From positions 1 through 32,952 of the forward strand of contig JADFDG010000022.1 of NCBI GenBank assembly GCA_018262975.1: a DNA stretch of 32,952 bases. The letters run 5' to 3'. Position numbers and translations under genes: made by a program. The notes beneath the pieces are model-generated. The model was not told the DNA's origin. It worked only from the letters and a program-made list of their open reading frames with translations, and searched no databases. This document shows positions 30,134 to 32,952 of the stretch, piece after piece (position 1 is the stretch's first letter; the number at the start of each line of letters is the position of its first letter). Source of the DNA: Gammaproteobacteria bacterium (GTDB lineage: Bacteria; Pseudomonadota; Gammaproteobacteria; Pseudomonadales; JADFDG01).

Positions 30134-30218
30134 TGGTGGAGGGGGGTGGATTCGAACCACCGAAGGCAGAGCCGTCAGATTTACAGTCTGATCCCTTTGG
30201 CCGCTCGGGAACCCCTCC
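30134..30218 (-). tRNA. tRNA-Tyr (anticodon GTA)
   Basis: 85 bases with a long variable arm (class II) and encoded CCA. The acceptor is GGAGGGG and the anticodon loop is ACTGTAAAT with GTA. This is the tyrU position of the operon. Confidence 0.97.
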
Positions 30219-30293
30219 AAAGAGGGCGCTAATTCTCTTTACCGACAGCCCCCTTGTCAACAACAAATCACAGATGATTTTGGTTCCGGGGAA

Positions 30294-30369
30294 TGGAGCT
30301 GGCGAGAGGAATCGAACCCCCGACCCACTGATTACAAATCAGTTGCTCTACCGACTGAGCTACGCCAGC
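30294..30369 (-). tRNA. tRNA-Thr (anticodon TGT)
   Basis: 76 bases with encoded CCA. The acceptor is GCTGGCG/CGCCAGC and the anticodon stem-loop ACTGA-TTTGTAA-TCAGT gives TGT. It is the first tRNA of the operon, 22 bases from the -10 box of the promoter. Confidence 0.97.
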
Positions 30370-30391
30370 CCTTCAGACCGAAGGGCCGGCG

Positions 30392-30420
30392 ATCATAAGA
30401 GAGCGGCCGGCTTAGTTCAA
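30392..30420 (-). promoter_or_regulatory. tRNA-tuf operon promoter
   Basis: On the minus strand TTGAAC (30415-30420), 17-bp spacer, TATGAT (30392-30397), then a GC-rich discriminator (CGCCGGCCC), typical of stable-RNA promoters under stringent control. It begins 6 bases after the SPOR gene stop. Confidence 0.8.
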
Positions 30421-30425
30421 CGCGG

Positions 30426-31073
30426 TCAGGGGCAGGCAAGGCGCTCGAGGCGGGCCGAGGACTGCAGGGACAACGGGACGAACTCCAAAAAGCCCTGGGC
30501 CGCCGGATTGGCGAGAACCACCCAGGACTGGCGGACATTGCGCACCTGCTGGCGGATCTCGGCCGTGTAGCCCGCCGCCCCGAGGCGGGCCTGGACACCC
30601 AGCGCCGAGTCCCTGCTACTGAACGACCCGAGCGAAATGGCATTGAGGTCCTCACCCGAGGTCACGACAAAGCTGTCAATGCCCTTGGCATGCAGCTCGC
30701 GCAGCTGGCGCAGCGCCTGCTGGCGGCTGGCAGCAGGCGGGATGTACACCCAGAAAACGGGCATGGCATCCCGGTCAACGGCGACCTCGGCCGCCTCGAA
30801 GCCTGCCTTCGCCAAGGCATCGACGACCTGGCCAACATCCTTTTCGGCGAACGGACCAACTGCCGGGCATCCCGGGACGGGGGCGGTCGCTACCACGGCG
30901 GGAGGCTCCGCCGACGGGGCGGAGCGCTCGGAAAGCAACTGCAGTCCGGCCGGGAACTGGCCGGCATCGCTGCTCTCCACCTGTGGCGGCACGACGCGAT
31001 CATCGGCGTCGAGCAGCTTCCAGCCGAGGTACAACAGGTTGAGCGCGACAATTGCAACGAAGACCCAGCGCAT
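30426..31073 (-). CDS. SPOR-domain membrane protein
   Basis: 215 aa from ATG 31073 (AGGA 6 bases upstream; a GTG one codon earlier is possible). It has one N-terminal membrane segment (WVFVAIVALNLLYLGWKLL), a Pro/Ala-rich periplasmic linker to about residue 70, then a SPOR-like peptidoglycan-binding fold of about 75 residues including ISLGSFSSRDSALGVQARL. SPOR domains bind denuded glycan strands at the septum. It lies 41 bases behind coaX and precedes the tRNA promoter; birA-coaX-SPOR is a recurring gammaproteobacterial set. Its function is not known more precisely. Confidence 0.8.
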   Translation of the reverse strand: MRWVFVAIVALNLLYLGWKLLDADDRVVPPQVESSDAGQFPAGLQLLSERSAPSAEPPAVVATAPVPGCPAVGPFAEKDVGQVVDALAKAGFEAAEVAVDRDAMPVFWVYIPPAASRQQALRQLRELHAKGIDSFVVTSGEDLNAISLGSFSSRDSALGVQARLGAAGYTAEIRQQVRNVRQSWVVLANPAAQGFLEFVPLSLQSSARLERLACP

Positions 31074-31114
31074 CACACTTCCTATGCCGACGGCAGATGG
31101 TAGGGAAAAAGCGA

Positions 31115-31855
31115 TCAGGCGGTTGGTTCGGCCAACAGGACGAGCATCCCCCGGAACAGGATGTCCTCGTCCACGACCGCCCTGGCCGACAGTAACAGCG
31201 GCGCGATCCGCTGAGCGTCACCACCGGTCAATACCAGTCGGCAAGTATCACCAACGCCCAGCCGCAGTTCAATCATGGCACGATCGACCAATGCCGCGAG
31301 CCCGAGCAGCACACCATTCGCGACCGCCTCTGCGGTATCGCGCCCCCAGCCGGTTGCAGGCTCGTGCGCACTGAACCCGACCCTGGCCGTACCGCTGTCC
31401 AGCGCACGACACTGCAGGCGCAAGCCCGGGACGATGTAGCCGCCCAGATGGCGCCCGGCGGCGTCAACGGCATCGAGTGTCATGGCAGTGCCCGCATCGA
31501 CCACGAGAAAGGCCCCGCTCCCAAGCTGGCGCGCACCCAGCATTGCCAGCCAGCGATCAACGCCGAGGCGCTCGGGTTCACGATAGCCATTGCGCAGCCC
31601 GCCGGCGACCGCCCGGGACGCCAGGAAGCAGGGCTCGCGCCAGCCCAGTGCGGCAAGCCGCGCAACCAGCGCCGCCCGGCGATCGGGCCCGGCGACGGAA
31701 CTCACCGCAACCGTTGGGACCTGGCCGGCCCATTCCTGCAACCCATCCTGCGCGCCTGCACCGCCCTCGTCGAGAGTGCCGCGCGCCACCACCCGTTCAC
31801 CGGAGACGACAACCCAGCGCGTGCGCGTATTTCCCTGGTCGAGCAGCAACTTCAT
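31115..31855 (-). CDS. coaX: Type III pantothenate kinase
   Basis: 246 aa; it phosphorylates pantothenate, the first step of coenzyme A synthesis. The ASKHA fold shows an N-terminal phosphate loop LLLDQGNTRTRW, the LGVDRWLAMLGA signature, VVDAGTAMTLD and LTGGDA. The type III enzyme replaces the CoaA kinase found beside birA in E. coli. The ATG overlaps the birA stop by 4 bases (ATGA), implying coupled translation. Confidence 0.96.
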   Translation of the reverse strand: MKLLLDQGNTRTRWVVVSGERVVARGTLDEGGAGAQDGLQEWAGQVPTVAVSSVAGPDRRAALVARLAALGWREPCFLASRAVAGGLRNGYREPERLGVDRWLAMLGARQLGSGAFLVVDAGTAMTLDAVDAAGRHLGGYIVPGLRLQCRALDSGTARVGFSAHEPATGWGRDTAEAVANGVLLGLAALVDRAMIELRLGVGDTCRLVLTGGDAQRIAPLLLSARAVVDEDILFRGMLVLLAEPTA

Positions 31856-32826
31856 CGGACGCCCCTGACCGAGACTTCCCCCGAGCGGAATACCTGAACG
31901 CCGGCCTCAGTGCGTACGCACAAGCCGCCAGTCTGATCAATGCCCTCGGCAGAGCCGGGAATTGGCTCCCCGCCAGCAAAGACATTCACGGGCCGACCGA
32001 GCAGGCAATCAAAACGCTGCCAGCGGGACAGGAAGCCGGCAAGCCCATCCCGCTCGAAGTCACGCACCGCGAGGCTCACGCCGTTCAGCAGGGCTATCGC
32101 GAGGTCGTTGCGGCGCCCCCTGGGCAGGCCGATACGCAGCAGGTCGATGAGCGGCTGATCGAGCGGGGGCATGTCTACCGAGGACAGATCCACGTTGATC
32201 CCCACGCCGATGACGGCGCGACAAGGGCCACCCACATCCCCGTAGACCTCGATCAGGATTCCGCCAAGCTTGGCGTCGGCGGCAACGAGGTCGTTGGGCC
32301 ACTTCAACCCGACCCCGCGGCAACCCGCGGCCTCGAGGGCTTCGGCTACCGAGACGCCCACCACCAGGCTCAAACCGTCAATCGCCGGGAAGCCCCGCAG
32401 GAATTCGTGGACGAAGGTGAAATAGATGGAAGTCGCATAAGGCGACACCCAGCTACGCCCGCGACGACCGCGACCAGCCGTCTGGCACTCCGCGAAACAA
32501 GCATAGCCCCCTTCGCCACCGGCTTTCAGGCGGGATGCGGCAACCGCATTGGTGGAGTCCACGACATCGAACACGTCGACGTCGCGAATCATTGCGCGCG
32601 CAACCGGCCCCATGCCCGCCAGCAACTGCCCGACATGCAGCAAATCCAGCCCATGCGGAATCCGGTAACCCTTGCCGCGAACGGCATCTACCTGAATGCC
32701 GAGCTTCTGCACGGCCTGGACGTGGTTCCAGACCGCGGTGCGACTGATGCCGAGGCGCGCCCCCAACTCGGCGCCGGAATGAAAGGCACCATCGGCGAGC
32801 AGATTGATGAGCGGACGCGTTTCCAT
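31852..32826 (-). CDS. birA: Bifunctional biotin ligase / biotin operon repressor
   Basis: 324 aa. An N-terminal winged helix-turn-helix (SGAELGARLGISRTAVWNHV, about 17-36) marks the repressor form. The ligase core has the biotin loop GRGRRGRSW and KWPNDL, and the C-terminal SH3-like domain follows. It makes biotinyl-AMP and biotinylates AccB, and can repress biotin genes. It starts 45 bases after the 5S terminator. Confidence 0.96.
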   Translation of the reverse strand: METRPLINLLADGAFHSGAELGARLGISRTAVWNHVQAVQKLGIQVDAVRGKGYRIPHGLDLLHVGQLLAGMGPVARAMIRDVDVFDVVDSTNAVAASRLKAGGEGGYACFAECQTAGRGRRGRSWVSPYATSIYFTFVHEFLRGFPAIDGLSLVVGVSVAEALEAAGCRGVGLKWPNDLVAADAKLGGILIEVYGDVGGPCRAVIGVGINVDLSSVDMPPLDQPLIDLLRIGLPRGRRNDLAIALLNGVSLAVRDFERDGLAGFLSRWQRFDCLLGRPVNVFAGGEPIPGSAEGIDQTGGLCVRTEAGVQVFRSGEVSVRGVR

Positions 32827-32871
32827 CGATGAGGCGCTACCTGGATCCCGCCGACATGATGCGCGATGCGC

Positions 32872-32908
32872 GAAAAATAAAAAACCCCGGTCATTTCTGA
32901 CCGGGGTT
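32872..32908 (-). terminator. rRNA operon terminator behind 5S
   Basis: On the minus strand AACCCCGGTCA, a GAAA tetraloop and TGACCGGGGTT form an 11-bp stem followed by TTTTTTATTTTT. It is a strong intrinsic terminator of the rRNA operon. Confidence 0.95.
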
Positions 32909-32916
32909 CGGGATAG

Positions 32917-32952
32917 GTGCCTGACGATGACCTACTCTCGCATGGGCAATGC
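32917..32952 (-). rRNA. rrf: 5S ribosomal RNA, 3' end only
   Basis: On the minus strand the sequence contains CCCATGCGAGAGTAGG and a CAGGCA terminus, the conserved 3' part of bacterial 5S rRNA. The gene continues beyond the window. The exact 3' end is estimated to within about 2 bases. Confidence 0.92.

Overview
The window is a high-GC gammaproteobacterial chromosome segment of the purple-sulfur or halophile-like gammaproteobacterial sort. No 16S rRNA is present, so I do not name a genus. The right two thirds, about 14.7-33 kb, is core and reads almost entirely leftwards. In transcription order it holds the 3' end of a 5S rRNA with its terminator, birA-coaX-SPOR protein, four tRNAs (Thr-TGT, Tyr-GTA, Gly-TCC, Thr-GGT), tuf, and the complete S10, spc and alpha ribosomal protein operons (rpsJ to rplQ, including secY, rpmJ and rpoA). 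uvrA faces rplQ convergently across a bidirectional terminator. Upstream of uvrA is a CsgD-like LuxR regulator, divergent from a YajR-type MFS transporter, which is followed by ssb.

Left of ssb the sequence changes character: it is visibly richer in A/T and is accessory. It is the wreck of an unusual module of three translationally coupled tyrosine recombinases (A 436 aa, B about 533 aa, C at least 580 aa), inserted just downstream of ssb. A complete 2628-bp IS21-family element (istA, istB, terminal repeats, 5-bp duplication AACGA) sits in codon 7 of gene B. Removing it in silico restores a B start codon that overlaps the A stop codon (ATGA). Gene C has lost its C-terminus to what looks like the end of a second IS21-type element. 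That end was itself split by a 1280-bp IS3-family element carrying a -1 frameshift signal and a 3-bp duplication (ACC).

The most notable core feature is the junction tRNA(Thr)-tuf-rpsJ. In related gammaproteobacteria with contiguous loci, the tRNA cluster is followed by tufB, secE, nusG, rplKAJL, rpoBC, rpsL, rpsG, fusA, tufA and then rpsJ. Here one tuf connects both flanks and the whole block between the two tuf copies is missing. That is what recombination, or an assembly collapse, between two tuf copies would produce. Both window ends lie in repeat-type sequence (IS and rRNA), so the artefact explanation is serious.

Visible regulation includes sigma70-type promoters with 17-bp spacers before the tRNA operon, before rpsJ (its spacer is a perfect palindrome) and before rpsM. 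There is also a hairpin-rich S10 leader, and intrinsic terminators lie behind 5S rRNA, the CsgD-like gene, uvrA/rplQ and ssb. No CRISPR array and no cargo genes were seen. Every gene-free stretch is shorter than 300 bases.
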